From Streptomyces sp. C10-9-1 (GTDB taxonomy: Bacteria > Actinomycetota > Actinomycetes > Streptomycetales > Streptomycetaceae): a DNA stretch of 64,000 nucleotides. Numbering within the stretch: the stretch's first letter is position 1; every line of letters starts with the position of its first letter. This document shows, piece by piece, positions 17,472-26,918 of this stretch. A program made the position numbers and the translations under genes. The notes beneath the pieces were generated by a model, which saw nothing but the letters and a program-made list of their open reading frames with translations, searched no databases and was not told the DNA's origin. The stretch covers positions 1 through 64,000 of the forward strand of contig NZ_JANHKP010000006.1 of NCBI RefSeq assembly GCF_024497955.1, in the 5' to 3' direction.

Positions 17472-19199
17472 ATGGCGGTTTCCGTAACCCTTCCGGCGCT
17501 CGGCGAGAGCGTCACCGAGGGCACTGTCACCCGCTGGCTGAAGGCCGAGGGCGAGCGCGTCGAGGCCGACGAGCCGCTGCTGGAGGTGTCGACCGACAAG
17601 GTCGACACCGAGATCCCCGCCCCCGCGTCCGGCGTGCTTGCGTCGATCAAGGTCGCCGAGGACGAGACGGTCGAGGTCGGCGCCGAGCTGGCGGTCATCG
17701 ACGACGGCAGCGGCGCCCCCGCCGCCGCCCCGGCCCCGGCCGCCGCCGAGGCCCCCGCCCCCGAGGCCCCGCAGGCCGCCCCGGCGCCCGCAGCCGAGGC
17801 CCCGCAGGCCGCTCCGGCCGAGGCCCCGGCCGCCGGCGGTTCGGCCGAGGGCACCGACGTGGTCCTCCCGGCGCTCGGCGAGAGCGTCACCGAGGGCACC
17901 GTCACCCGCTGGCTGAAGGAGGTCGGCGAGGAGGTCTCGGAGGACGAGCCCCTGCTGGAGGTGTCCACCGACAAGGTCGACACCGAGATCCCCGCCCCCA
18001 CCTCCGGCGTGCTGCTGGAGATCGTGGTCGGCGAGGACGAGACGGCCGAGGTCGGCGCCAAGCTGGCCGTGATCGGCGCGAAGGGCGCGGCCCCGGCCGC
18101 CGCCCCGGCGGCACCGGCGGCACCGGCGGCACCGGCTCCGGCTCCCGAGCCGGCACCGGCACCCGCGCCTGCCGCGGCCCCCGCCCCCGCGGCACCGGCG
18201 GCACCGGCACCGGCCCCCGCTCCGGCCGCCCAGGCGCCCGCACCTGCCGCGGCCCCCGCGCCCACGGGTGCCCCGGCGAGCGACGCCTACGTCACCCCGC
18301 TGGTGCGCAAGCTGGCCGCGGAGAACGGCGTGGACCTCGGTGCGGTCAAGGGCACCGGCGTCGGCGGCCGCATCCGCAAGCAGGACGTCATCGCCGCCGC
18401 GGAGGCCGCCAAGGCCCCGGCACCGGCCCCCGCCGCCGCCCCCGCGGCGTCGAAGGCGCCGTCGCTGGAGGCGTCCCCGCTGCGCGGCCAGACGGTGAAG
18501 ATGACCCGCATGCGCAAGGTCATCGGCGACAACATGATGAAGGCCCTGCACGGCCAGGCGCAGCTGTCCTCGGTCGTCGAGGTCGACATCACCAAGCTGA
18601 TGAAGCTGCGCGAGCAGGCCAAGGCCGGCTTCGCCGCCCGCGAGGGCGTCAAGCTGTCCCCGATGCCGTTCTTCGTCAAGGCGGCGGCCCAGGCGCTGAA
18701 GGCCCACCCGGTCATCAACGCCCGGATCAACGAGGACGAGGGCACCATCACGTACTTCGACTCGGAGAACGTCGGCATCGCCGTCGACTCCGAGAAGGGT
18801 CTGATGACCCCGGTCATCAAGGGTGCGGGCGACCTGAACATCGCCGGCATCGCCAAGGCCACCGCCGAGCTGGCGGGCAAGGTCCGGGAGAGCAGGATCA
18901 CCCCGGACGAGCTCTCCGGTGCGACCTTCACCATCAGCAACACCGGTTCGCGCGGCGCGCTGTTCGACACGATCATCGTTCCGCCGAACCAGGTCGCGAT
19001 CCTGGGCATCGGCGCCACGGTGAAGCGCCCGGCGGTCATCGAGACCGCCGAGGGCACCGTGATCGGCGTGCGCGACATGACCTACCTGACCCTCTCCTAC
19101 GACCACCGCCTGGTGGACGGCGCCGACGCCGCCCGCTACCTGTCGGCGGTCAAGGCGATCCTGGAGGCGGGCGAGTTCGAGGTCGAGCTGGGTCTCTGA
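17472..19199 (+). CDS. sucB: Dihydrolipoamide acyltransferase (E2) with two lipoyl domains
   Basis: A 575-residue E2. It has two N-terminal lipoyl domains with lipoylated lysines K43 and K168 (both in STDKVDTE), each followed by a long Ala/Pro linker. An E3-binding domain spans about 273-306 ([16 protein letters not shown]), and the C-terminal acyltransferase has catalytic His545 and Asp549 in SYDHRLVDG. Usual annotation is SucB (2-oxoglutarate dehydrogenase). However, in actinobacteria such as M. tuberculosis the equivalent protein (DlaT) is the E2 of pyruvate dehydrogenase. With aceE and lpdA alongside, that role is likely here. A TAGGAG ribosome-binding site precedes the ATG. LipB and LipA, 16 kb downstream, would supply the lipoyl groups. 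Confidence 0.94.
   Translation: MAVSVTLPALGESVTEGTVTRWLKAEGERVEADEPLLEVSTDKVDTEIPAPASGVLASIKVAEDETVEVGAELAVIDDGSGAPAAAPAPAAAEAPAPEAPQAAPAPAAEAPQAAPAEAPAAGGSAEGTDVVLPALGESVTEGTVTRWLKEVGEEVSEDEPLLEVSTDKVDTEIPAPTSGVLLEIVVGEDETAEVGAKLAVIGAKGAAPAAAPAAPAAPAAPAPAPEPAPAPAPAAAPAPAAPAAPAPAPAPAAQAPAPAAAPAPTGAPASDAYVTPLVRKLAAENGVDLGAVKGTGVGGRIRKQDVIAAAEAAKAPAPAPAAAPAASKAPSLEASPLRGQTVKMTRMRKVIGDNMMKALHGQAQLSSVVEVDITKLMKLREQAKAGFAAREGVKLSPMPFFVKAAAQALKAHPVINARINEDEGTITYFDSENVGIAVDSEKGLMTPVIKGAGDLNIAGIAKATAELAGKVRESRITPDELSGATFTISNTGSRGALFDTIIVPPNQVAILGIGATVKRPAVIETAEGTVIGVRDMTYLTLSYDHRLVDGADAARYLSAVKAILEAGEFEVELGL
17493..17918 (+). repeat. Duplicated lipoyl-domain DNA inside the E2 gene
   Basis: Two 51-base segments (17493-17543 and 17868-17918), 375 bases apart, differ at one position. 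They encode the start of each lipoyl domain. The nearby segments around each lipoylated lysine are also almost identical. This is tandem domain duplication kept uniform, possibly by gene conversion. Downstream, near 18106-18140, short GCACCGGCG units repeat in the Ala/Pro linker. Confidence 0.85.
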
Positions 19200-19336
19200 G
19201 GGGCCCGGCTGTAACCAGCCTCACCTGCGGCGCCCCCGCACGGGAGTACATCCCGGCGGGGGCGCCGCCGTATTGTCTAAGGGCCAGCGCGTTGTCTCAG
19301 GGCCGGCGCGGTCAACGCGGCCTGAAGGAGCCCTTC

Positions 19337-19960
19337 ATGACCATCCCCGTCGTCCACTCGCTCCGCGACCAGATCCGCGAGCACATCGTGGAGGGGATCG
19401 TCAGCGGCCGCTGGAAGCCCGGGGAACGCATCGTGGAGCGCCGCATCGCCACCGAGCTGGAGGTCTCCCAGACGCCGGTGCGCGAGGCCCTGCGCGAGCT
19501 GGAGTCGCTGCGGCTCATCGAGTCGGCCCCGAACAAGGGGGTGCGGGTGCGCAACCTGACGGCGGCGGACCTGGAGGAGAGCTATCCCGTCCGGGCGGGC
19601 CTGGAGCAGATCGCGGCGGAGCTGGCGGCGGACCGGCTGGCGGACGACTGCTCGGCCCTGGAGCCCCATGTGGCGGCCCTCTACGAGGCCGACCGGCTCG
19701 CCGACGGGACGGGGCAGGTGAGGCACACCGTGGCCTTCCACCGGGAGCTGGTCAAGGCGGCCGGGAACGGCGTGCTGCTGCACACCTGGGAGGGGCTGGG
19801 CATCGAGGTGTTCACCGCGCTGTCCATCAGGTGGCTGGGCACCGTGCAGAAGTCCTATGCGGAGGAGCACCAGGACCTGGTGGAGGCGTTCCGGCGGAGG
19901 GACCCGGAGATCGGCTCCCTGGTCAAGGCCCACGTGCTCGGCTGCGCCCCCCGCGCCTGA
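19337..19960 (+). CDS. GntR-family (FadR/FCD type) transcriptional regulator
   Basis: A 207-residue regulator. The winged helix-turn-helix occupies about residues 1-75 (LRDQIREHIVEGI, VSQTPVREALREL), followed by an all-helical FCD effector domain (SYPVRAGLEQIAAEL, VAFHRELVKAAG). FCD-type regulators usually sense a carboxylic acid. The gene is between the E2 gene and aceE. A GAAGGAG ribosome-binding site precedes the ATG. Because a palindromic operator-like site lies in the aceE promoter region just downstream, this protein is the natural candidate to control aceE, possibly in response to pyruvate or another organic acid, as PdhR does in E. coli. That link is inference. Confidence 0.9.
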   Translation: MTIPVVHSLRDQIREHIVEGIVSGRWKPGERIVERRIATELEVSQTPVREALRELESLRLIESAPNKGVRVRNLTAADLEESYPVRAGLEQIAAELAADRLADDCSALEPHVAALYEADRLADGTGQVRHTVAFHRELVKAAGNGVLLHTWEGLGIEVFTALSIRWLGTVQKSYAEEHQDLVEAFRRRDPEIGSLVKAHVLGCAPRA

Positions 19961-20132
19961 GGGGCCGCGGCCGCTTCAGGCGGGATCCCGGGCCTCCCGG
20001 CCCCTGGTCCGAGGTCCCGCTCCGATGGCGCCCCGGGCGCTCGAACGCGCAGGTCAGCGCCCGTTACACCCGATTTGCGGCGGCACAGCGTGCCCATTTT
20101 TGCGGCACTCGATGCCAATTTCAGCCCAGGCT

Positions 20133-20162
20133 TTGATCGATCATCGATCAGCGTCTTACAGT
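20133..20162 (+). promoter_or_regulatory. aceE promoter with embedded 17-bp operator-like palindrome
   Basis: A -35-like TTGATC (20133-20138) and -10-like TACAGT (20157-20162) are 18 bases apart. The perfect palindrome TGATCGAT C ATCGATCA (20134-20150) covers the -35 box and spacer, where a bound repressor would block RNA polymerase. The surroundings are clearly less GC-rich than the rest of the window. The neighbouring GntR regulator is a likely binder. Confidence 0.65.
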
Positions 20163-20251
20163 CTTCGGCGGGTCCACCGACCCGTTCGCCCTGTCCTGCC
20201 AGACACGGCACCCCCTTTCTCCACCCCCCTCCTGTCCGGAAGGCGGCGATC

Positions 20252-22933
20252 ATGACCGACCCCGTAGGCATGCCTCCGAGCGAGCTCGACCAGCTCCCGG
20301 ACCGCGACGCCGAGGAGACCGCCGAGTGGGCGGCGTCCCTCGACGCCGTCGCGGAGCACGCCGGCTCCCACCGCGCCGCGTACCTGATGCGCCGCACGCT
20401 CCAGCACGCCGAGAAGGCGGGCGTGGCCCTGCCCCGCCTGCTGGAGACGGACTACGTCAACACCATCCCGACCTCCGCGGAGCCCGCCCCCGACGGCGAC
20501 GAGGAGCTGGAGGCCCGCATCACGGCGTGGAACCGCTGGAACGCGGCCGCCATGGTGACCCGTGGATCCCGGTTCGGCGTCGGCGGCCACATCGCCACCT
20601 TCGCCTCCGCCGCCTGGCTCTACGAGACCGGCTTCAACCACTTCTTCCGCGGCAAGGAGGGGGACGGCAGCGGCGACCAGCTCTACATCCAGGGCCACGC
20701 CTCCCCCGGCATCTACGCCCGCGCCTTCCTCGACGGGCGCCTCACCGAGGCGCACCTGGACAACTTCCGCCAGGAGGCGGGGGGCGCCGGACTGCCCTCC
20801 TACCCGCACCCGCGGCGGCTGCCCTGGCTGTGGGAGTTCCCCACCGTCTCCATGGGCCTGGGCCCGCTCTCGGCGATCTACCAGGCCCGGTTCAACCGCT
20901 ACCTCGCCGGCCGGGGCATCAAGGACACCTCGGGCTCCCATGTCTGGGCCTTCCTCGGCGACGGCGAGATGGACGAGCCCGAGTCGACCGCGGCGCTGGC
21001 CCTCGCCGCCCGCGAGCGCCTGGACAACCTGACCTTCGTGGTCAACTGCAACCTCCAGCGCCTCGACGGCCCGGTCCGCGCCAACTTCAAGATCGTGCAG
21101 GAGCTGGAGGCCCAGTTCCGCGGCGCGGGGTGGAACGTCGTCAAGACCCTCTGGGGCAACGCCTGGGACGAGCTCTTCCGGCTCGACACCACCGGCGCGC
21201 TGGTCCGCCGGCTCCGCGAGGTCCCGGACGCCCAGTTCCAGACCTACGCCACCCGCGACGCCTCCTACATCCGCGAGCACTTCTTCGGTGCCGAGCCGGC
21301 TCTCGCCGAGCTGGCGAAGCTGCTCACGGACGCCAAGATCTCCGAGTGCTTCCACACCTCCCGCGGCGGCCACGAGGCCCGCAAGGTGTACGCGGCGTAC
21401 CAGGCGGCCCTCTCCCACAAGGGCGCGCCGACCGTGATCCTCGCCCAGACGGTGAAGGGCTTCACGCTGGGCAAGGGCTTCGAGTCCAAGAACGCCAACC
21501 ACCAGATGAAGAAGCTGACGCTCGACGAGTTCAAGGGCATGCGCGACCTGCTCGGGCTCCCGATCCCCGACAGCGCCTTCGCCGACGGCCTGGTCCCCTA
21601 CGGCCACCCGGGTGCCGACTCCCCCGAGGTGCGCTACCTCGCCGAGCGCCGCGCCGCCCTCGGCGGCCCCGCACCGGCCCGCCGCGTGCACCCGGTCCCC
21701 GCCCTGCCCGAGCCCTCCGAGCGCGCCTTCGCCGCGCTGAAGAAGGGCTCCGGGAAGCAGGAGATGGCCACCACCATGGCGTTCGTCCGCCTGGTGAAGG
21801 ACCTCATGCGGGACAAGGAGACCGGCCGGCGCTGGGTGCCCATCGTCCCGGACGAGGCCCGCACCTTCGGCATGGAGTCCCTGTTCCCCTCCGCGGGCAT
21901 CTACTCGCCGCTGGGCCAGACGTACGAGCCGGTCGACCGCGACCAGCTGATGTACTACAAGGAGGCCACCGACGGCCAGATCCTCAACGAGGGGATCACC
22001 GAGGCCGGCGCCATGGCCGACTTCATCGCCGCCGCCACGTCCTACGCGACGCACGGCGAGACGATGATCCCCTTCTACATCTTCTACTCGATGTTCGGCT
22101 GGCAGCGGACCGGCGACCAGATGTGGCAGCTCGCCGACCAGCTGGGCAAGGGCTTCATCGTCGGTGCCACCGCGGGCAGGACCACGCTCACCGGCGAGGG
22201 CCTCCAGCACGCCGACGGCCACTCCCACCTGATCGCGGCCACCAACCCGGCCTCGCTCAACTACGACCCGGCCTTCGCCTACGAGATCGCCGTGATCGTC
22301 AAGGACGGCCTGCGCCGGATGTACGGGGAGGCAGCCCCCGGCGAGGACCCGAACGTCTTCTACTACCTGACGGTCTACAACGAGCCGAAGCCGCAGCCCG
22401 CCATGCCGGAGGGCGTCGAGGAGGGCATCGTCAAGGGCCTGTACCGGTTCAGGGAGGGGTCCGCGGGCGAGGACGCGCCGCGCCTGCAGCTGCTCGCCTC
22501 GGGCACCGCGATCCACTGGGCCCTGGAGGCGCAGGAGCTGCTCGCGGAGGACTGGAACGTGGCCGCCGACGTCTGGTCCGCCACCTCCTGGGGCGAGCTG
22601 CGCCGCGACGCGCTGGAGGCGGACGAGGCCCTGCTCCGCGGCGAGCAGCGCACCCCGTACGTGACCCGGGCGCTGGAAGGCGCCCCGGGCCCGGTCCTCG
22701 CGGTCTCCGACTGGATGCGGCAGGTGCCCGACCAGATCAGCCAGTGGGTGGAGCAGGACTGGTCCTCGCTCGGCACGGACGGCTTCGGCCTCTCCGACAC
22801 CCGTGAGGCAGCGCGCCGCCACTTCGGTGTCGACGCCCGGTCGATCGCCGTCGCGGCGCTGGCGCAGCTCGCCCGGCGCGGCGAGGTTCCCGCCTCCGCG
22901 GTGAAGGAGGCGCGCGAGCGCTACGGCCTGTAG
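20252..22933 (+). CDS. aceE: Pyruvate dehydrogenase E1 component, homodimeric
   Basis: An 893-residue homodimeric E1 that decarboxylates pyruvate with thiamine diphosphate and transfers the acetyl group to the lipoyl domains of E2. The ThDP/Mg motif runs from [10 protein letters not shown] (about residue 236) to NCNLQRLDG. Conserved E1 segments such as [21 protein letters not shown] and [15 protein letters not shown] are present. The length is normal for AceE. The chosen ATG has GGAAGG upstream; the frame is open for another 59 codons upstream but with no family resemblance. It sits after lpdA, E2 and a GntR regulator, so the full complex is encoded within 7 kb. It ends in a very strong terminator. 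Confidence 0.97.
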   Translation: MTDPVGMPPSELDQLPDRDAEETAEWAASLDAVAEHAGSHRAAYLMRRTLQHAEKAGVALPRLLETDYVNTIPTSAEPAPDGDEELEARITAWNRWNAAAMVTRGSRFGVGGHIATFASAAWLYETGFNHFFRGKEGDGSGDQLYIQGHASPGIYARAFLDGRLTEAHLDNFRQEAGGAGLPSYPHPRRLPWLWEFPTVSMGLGPLSAIYQARFNRYLAGRGIKDTSGSHVWAFLGDGEMDEPESTAALALAARERLDNLTFVVNCNLQRLDGPVRANFKIVQELEAQFRGAGWNVVKTLWGNAWDELFRLDTTGALVRRLREVPDAQFQTYATRDASYIREHFFGAEPALAELAKLLTDAKISECFHTSRGGHEARKVYAAYQAALSHKGAPTVILAQTVKGFTLGKGFESKNANHQMKKLTLDEFKGMRDLLGLPIPDSAFADGLVPYGHPGADSPEVRYLAERRAALGGPAPARRVHPVPALPEPSERAFAALKKGSGKQEMATTMAFVRLVKDLMRDKETGRRWVPIVPDEARTFGMESLFPSAGIYSPLGQTYEPVDRDQLMYYKEATDGQILNEGITEAGAMADFIAAATSYATHGETMIPFYIFYSMFGWQRTGDQMWQLADQLGKGFIVGATAGRTTLTGEGLQHADGHSHLIAATNPASLNYDPAFAYEIAVIVKDGLRRMYGEAAPGEDPNVFYYLTVYNEPKPQPAMPEGVEEGIVKGLYRFREGSAGEDAPRLQLLASGTAIHWALEAQELLAEDWNVAADVWSATSWGELRRDALEADEALLRGEQRTPYVTRALEGAPGPVLAVSDWMRQVPDQISQWVEQDWSSLGTDGFGLSDTREAARRHFGVDARSIAVAALAQLARRGEVPASAVKEARERYGL

Positions 22934-22940
22934 AGGCGTG

Positions 22941-22996
22941 ACGGGTCCGGGGCCCGGTGGACCGCCGTACGGCGGTCCACCGGGCCCCGGACCCGT
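22941..22996. terminator. 56-base perfect palindrome after aceE
   Basis: Two 28-base arms with no mismatch and no spacer (centre GCCGT/ACGGC). It lies between the convergent aceE and metS genes and serves as a bidirectional terminator. It is one of the longest perfect hairpins in the window. Confidence 0.8.
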
Positions 22997-23012
22997 GTGC
23001 GGCCGAGGCCGC

Positions 23013-23150
23013 TCACTCCGCCCGGTGCACGCCGGGCGGCATGGGCTCCGTCTCCTGGGGGTGGCTGCGCAGGCGCAGGATCGCGGCGATCAGCCCGCCC
23101 CAGACGATGACGATGGCGACGATCATCATGACGATGGCACTGGCGGACAT
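23013..23150 (-). CDS. metS: Small subunit of methionine/alanine NSS transporter (MetS-like)
   Basis: A 45-residue, single-helix membrane protein beginning MSASAIVMMIVAIVIVWGGL and followed by a short hydrophilic tail. Its ATG overlaps the TGA of the transporter gene as TGATG, so translation is coupled. In Corynebacterium the two-gene MetP-MetS system needs such a tiny subunit for sodium-coupled methionine and alanine uptake. Here the same gene order and the helix sequence (W-G-G after the hydrophobic run) support the call. Its short length makes it easy to miss in annotation. Confidence 0.85.
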   Translation of the reverse strand: MSASAIVMMIVAIVIVWGGLIAAILRLRSHPQETEPMPPGVHRAE

Positions 23151-24682
23151 CAGACGTCCTTCCGGTCGGCGGGGGCTTCCATGTCGAGGTCGATGTCCTC
23201 ACCGCCGGCCGGCCAGGGCATCAGGGTGAGGATCACGCCGACCAGCAGCGCGCCGATGGCGACGCTCCATCCCGCGGAGAGCAGGAACCCGGTCGAGTAG
23301 CCCTCGTAGTTCTCTTCGAACTCCGCCCGGAGGCTGTCGACCATCATCCAGCCGAGCACCAGCGGGGTGATGACGCCGAGGCAGATCCGCCACCAGTGGC
23401 CGAGCCGGATGGCGGAGGTGGCGTCGGCGTTCTGCTGGAGGGCGGGCAGCTGCCGCAGCACCCAGGCGATGACGACCAGCGCGACCAGCGAGGCCAGGGC
23501 GATGCCGTACTGGTTGATGAAGTGGTCGGAGGCGTCGAGCAGGAAGATCCCGGACTCCGTGGGGAAGAACAGGATCGACACCAGCGCGACGAGGCCGCCG
23601 ACGCCGAACACGGCCGGCATCCGGCGCATCCCGGTGCGGTCCTGCACGGCCGAGACGACCACCTGCACGATGGAGATCAGCGAGGAGAGGCCCGCGATCA
23701 CCAGCGAGCAGAAGAACAGCACGCCGAACAGGCCGCCGAGCGGCATCTCGGAGATGACGGCCGGGAAGGCGACGAAGGCCAGGCCGATACCCGCGCCCGC
23801 GACCTCGTCGACCCCGACCCCGGCGGCGGTGGCCAGGTAGCCGAGGGTGGCGAAGACGCCGATGCCGGCAAGGATCTCGAAGGAGCTGTTGGCGAAGCCC
23901 GCCACCATCGCGGAGCCGGTCAGGTCGGCCCGGCGCCCCAGGTAGGAGGCGTAGGTGACCATGATGCCGAAGCCGATCGAGAGCGAGAAGAAGATCTGGC
24001 CGTAGGCGGCGACCCAGACGCTGCCGTTGCCGAGTTCGGACCAGTCGGGCGAGAAGAGGGCGTCCAGTCCGGCCGCCGCGCCGTCGAGCGTGAGCGACCG
24101 GATCACCAGGGCGACGAACAGCACCGCCAGCAGGGGGATGAAGAGCTTGTTGGCGCGCTCGATGCCGCGCCGGACACCGAAGGCCAGGATGACCAGCACG
24201 ACGATCCAGACGGCGATCAGCGGCCACACGATGCCGGGAACGTAGCCGTCCATGAAGCCGGGGGTGTCCGGCGCCCGCAGGAAGTCGGCGAAGAGGAAGG
24301 CCTCGGGGTCGTCGCCCCACTGCTGCCCGAAGGAGAAGCCGACGTAGCGGACGGCCCAGGCGATGATGACGGCGTAGTAGGTGGCGATCACGAAGGAGAT
24401 CACCACCTGCCACCAGCCGATGGCCTCGACGGGTCGCGACATCCGCCGCAGGGCCGCGGGGGGCGACATGCGGTACTTCCGCCCGATGCTGTACTCCATG
24501 ATCAGCAGCGGGATGCCCGCGGTCAGCAGGGCGACGAGGTAGGGCAGCAGGAAGGCCCCTCCGCCGTTGCCGTAGGCGATGGCGGGGAAGCGCCAGATGT
24601 TGCCGAGCCCGACGGCGGAGCCGATGGCCGCCAACAGGAAGCCCGTGCGGGTGGCCCATTGCTCGCGAGGCTGGTCCGTCAT
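23150..24682 (-). CDS. Sodium-dependent NSS-family amino acid transporter (MetP-like)
   Basis: A 510-residue neurotransmitter:sodium symporter with about 11-12 membrane helices. The unwound first helix with the sodium and substrate site is plain: GSAVGLGNIWRFPAIAYGNG. Other family landmarks are the helix-3 region (WWQVVISFVIATYYAVI) and the SLSIGFGIMVTYASYL segment of helix 6. With the adjacent 45-residue subunit it matches the methionine/alanine importer type, although the substrate is not proven. The ATG has GGAAGGG upstream. The frame is open 128 codons further upstream, but that part is Arg/Pro-rich and non-homologous. Confidence 0.93.
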   Translation of the reverse strand: MTDQPREQWATRTGFLLAAIGSAVGLGNIWRFPAIAYGNGGGAFLLPYLVALLTAGIPLLIMEYSIGRKYRMSPPAALRRMSRPVEAIGWWQVVISFVIATYYAVIIAWAVRYVGFSFGQQWGDDPEAFLFADFLRAPDTPGFMDGYVPGIVWPLIAVWIVVLVILAFGVRRGIERANKLFIPLLAVLFVALVIRSLTLDGAAAGLDALFSPDWSELGNGSVWVAAYGQIFFSLSIGFGIMVTYASYLGRRADLTGSAMVAGFANSSFEILAGIGVFATLGYLATAAGVGVDEVAGAGIGLAFVAFPAVISEMPLGGLFGVLFFCSLVIAGLSSLISIVQVVVSAVQDRTGMRRMPAVFGVGGLVALVSILFFPTESGIFLLDASDHFINQYGIALASLVALVVIAWVLRQLPALQQNADATSAIRLGHWWRICLGVITPLVLGWMMVDSLRAEFEENYEGYSTGFLLSAGWSVAIGALLVGVILTLMPWPAGGEDIDLDMEAPADRKDV

Positions 24683-25121
24683 GGTGCGCGCCCTTCCGTG
24701 TGCTCGTCGCGTCGCCGTGTGCCCGGGGCCCGCGCCGACCGGGGCACCGCCGTCGGCACCGGGCCCCGTCGTCCGGGCGCGCGGTAGCGGACCGCGACGG
24801 TCCGCCCACTGCACGTTAGCGCCGAACGCCCTCTTCGGCCCGGTGGCGGGGCGCCCGGGCAACCCGCGGTACGGCGAACGGGTGAGCGGCCCCGGCGCCC
24901 GCGGGACGTGCCGGGCACGGGGCGAGGGGCGGGAGGGGCCCGCGGGGCGGACCGGCCTCCCCCGGGCCCTCCCGTACGACCCGGCGGATCGGCGTGCGGC
25001 GTCGCATGCGGTGCACCGCACGGCGGGGGCATCCCCGGACGGGACGTACGGGGACGGCTCCGGCAACGCGGCGCGTGCGCGTGCGGGCGTCGCACGCCAC
25101 GCGGGATCTGTCAGGCCCGGC
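24683..25121. other. 439-base gap between the kinase and transporter genes
   Basis: Both flanking genes are on the minus strand, so this holds the transporter promoter. A possible -10 (TAACGT on the minus strand, near 24815) is the only element I can suggest. No gene, repeat or hairpin of note was seen. Confidence 0.4.
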
Positions 25122-26744
25122 CTACGGGGCGGGGGCCCGGCCGAGCCCGGACTGCTGCCCGGAGCCGTGCGCGACGGCCTCGGCCAGCCGGGCGGCCTCG
25201 GCGAGCACGTCCTGCAGCGAGGTCAGGCGCCCGAGCACCTCCGCGTGCCCCGCCCGGAGGTCGTCCGCGTCCGCGGCCGAGCCGGCCGCGAGCACGCCGG
25301 CGATCCTGGACCGGGCCCTGGCGAGCGAGGCCGCCGCGCGCTCGGCCTCGGCGCGCACCGCGTCGAGGCGCCGGGCGGCCTCCTTCTCGGCGGCCGCCAC
25401 CCGCTCCCGGGCGTCGGACACCATCTCGCGGGCCCGCTCCTCCGCCTCCTTGCGGCGGCGCTCGGCGTCGCGCTTCACCTGCTCGGCGCGGTTCTCCACC
25501 CCGCTCAGCCGGGTGCGGGCCTGCGCCTCGAGGTCCTCGATCTCGCGTTCCTTCCGGGCCCGGCGCCTGGCCAGGCGGTCCTCCAGGCCGCCGAGGGCCA
25601 GAGTGGCACGCTCCTCTTCCCGGGCGGAGACCACGGCAGCCTCCTCCCGGGCGCGGCGGCGGATCTCACCGCCCTCGGCACGGGCCGCGGCCAGCACCCG
25701 CTCGGACTCCTTCCTGCGCTCCTCCGCGTCGCGCAGCGACGCCTGGTAGATCTCCTGCGCGCCCGCGAGCCGGGCATCCACCTCGGCGAGCCGGGCGTCG
25801 ACGCCCGCCAGCCGCTCCCGCGCCGCGGCGAGGCGGGACTCGGCCTCCCGCGCCGAGGCGTCCGCGGGGGGCGTGCGGGCGGGGGGCGCCTGACCGTCGG
25901 CGGACAGCTCCCGCAGCCGCGCCAGGACCTCGGCCGCGGACTGGGGCCGCTGCCCCGGCGCGACGGCGAGCAGGTGCATGATCAGGGCGTCGAGCCCGGC
26001 CGGGATCGCGGGGACGTGCTCGCGGGGCCGGGCCACCTGCCCCTCCTCCAGCCGGACCAGCAGCGCGCCCACGTGGTCCACGACGATGGGCGGCCCCCCG
26101 GTGACCATGAAGTAGAGCAGGCAGCCCAGGGCGTAGAGGTCGGAGCGGTGGTCGACGTCGGTGCGGCCGTGCGCCTGCTCCGGCGACATCCAGTGCAGGG
26201 TGCCGATGGGCGCTCCGGTGGCGGTCAGCCGCCCGGAGCGGTCGGTGGCGCCGACGAACTTGGCGATCCCGAAGTCCAGCAGCCTGACGTCGCCGTCGGC
26301 CGCGAACATCACGTTCTGCGGCTTGAGGTCGCGGTGGACGATGTGCTGCCGGTGCGCCGCGTCGAGCGCCGAGGCCACCTGAGCCGCCCAGTCGGCCGCG
26401 GTGCGCCAGTCGGGCCGCCGCCGCCGGACCGCGTCGGCGAGGGTCGGGCCGTGCAGGAGCTCCATCACCATGTACAGCCTGCGCTCGTCCTCCACGAGGG
26501 CCTCGCCCCAGTCGTGGGCGGTCACGGTGTGCCGGCCGGGGAGGCGCGCGGCCGCCTGGACCTCGCGCCGGAAACGGCGGCGGAGCTCGTCCGAGCCGGC
26601 CTCGTCCCTCGGCCTGCCGTAGAGGAGCTTCACCGCGACCTGGCGCTCCATCCTCACGTCGCGGGCGACCCAGACCTCGCCCATGCCACCGCGACCCAGC
26701 CGCTGGAGAAGCTCGTACCGGCCGTCGAGGATCTCCCCCTGCAT
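25122..26744 (-). CDS. Cytoplasmic Ser/Thr protein kinase with long C-terminal coiled coil
   Basis: A 540-residue protein. The N-terminal 275 residues are a Hanks-type kinase: glycine loop LGRGGMGEVW, ATP-binding K39 (VAVKLL), catalytic HRDLKPQN with D139, DFG in LLDFGIAKF, and the activation-loop end GTLHWMSPEQA. A Pro/Ala linker follows, then about 230 residues of nearly continuous Ala/Glu/Arg-rich coiled coil (EAESRLAAARERLAGV ... KEREIEDLEAQARTRL). There is no membrane helix and no PASTA domain, unlike PknB. The coiled coil may drive oligomerisation or bind a filament or PspA-like partner. The ATG has a strong GGGAGGGGG site. Targets are unknown. Confidence 0.92.
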   Translation of the reverse strand: MQGEILDGRYELLQRLGRGGMGEVWVARDVRMERQVAVKLLYGRPRDEAGSDELRRRFRREVQAAARLPGRHTVTAHDWGEALVEDERRLYMVMELLHGPTLADAVRRRRPDWRTAADWAAQVASALDAAHRQHIVHRDLKPQNVMFAADGDVRLLDFGIAKFVGATDRSGRLTATGAPIGTLHWMSPEQAHGRTDVDHRSDLYALGCLLYFMVTGGPPIVVDHVGALLVRLEEGQVARPREHVPAIPAGLDALIMHLLAVAPGQRPQSAAEVLARLRELSADGQAPPARTPPADASAREAESRLAAARERLAGVDARLAEVDARLAGAQEIYQASLRDAEERRKESERVLAAARAEGGEIRRRAREEAAVVSAREEERATLALGGLEDRLARRRARKEREIEDLEAQARTRLSGVENRAEQVKRDAERRRKEAEERAREMVSDARERVAAAEKEAARRLDAVRAEAERAAASLARARSRIAGVLAAGSAADADDLRAGHAEVLGRLTSLQDVLAEAARLAEAVAHGSGQQSGLGRAPAP

Positions 26745-26887
26745 CCCGCGTCCCCCTCCCGTGAAACGACTGCTCCCAAGTATGCCGTTCACCTGCGCCT
26801 TGCGTGTTCGCGCGGTCACGCTCGGCTCCCCCGGGCGGGGCTCGGACCGGGGGCGGAGGGCGGACCCGGCACGGGCCCGGTGGATGC

Positions 26888-26918
26888 TTGACCCTCACAC
26901 CGTGTGAAGCCGTGCACT
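26888..26918 (+). promoter_or_regulatory. MerR-type promoter with long spacer
   Basis: TTGACC (-35, 26888-26893) and TGCACT (-10-like, 26913-26918) are separated by 19 bases, the long spacer used by MerR-activated promoters. CACACCGTGTG lies in the spacer as an inverted repeat. It stands immediately upstream of the MerR-family gene, consistent with autoregulation. Confidence 0.5.

Noticed and set aside
16058..18265. 735-residue minus-strand open frame opposite lpdA and the E2 gene
   Set aside because: Ala/Gly-rich repeats mirror the Ala/Pro linker of the E2 gene; no start signal or family match.
18080..18270. Possible variable-number repeat locus or mobile element in the E2 gene
   Set aside because: The repeats encode the normal Ala/Pro linker of multi-domain E2 proteins.
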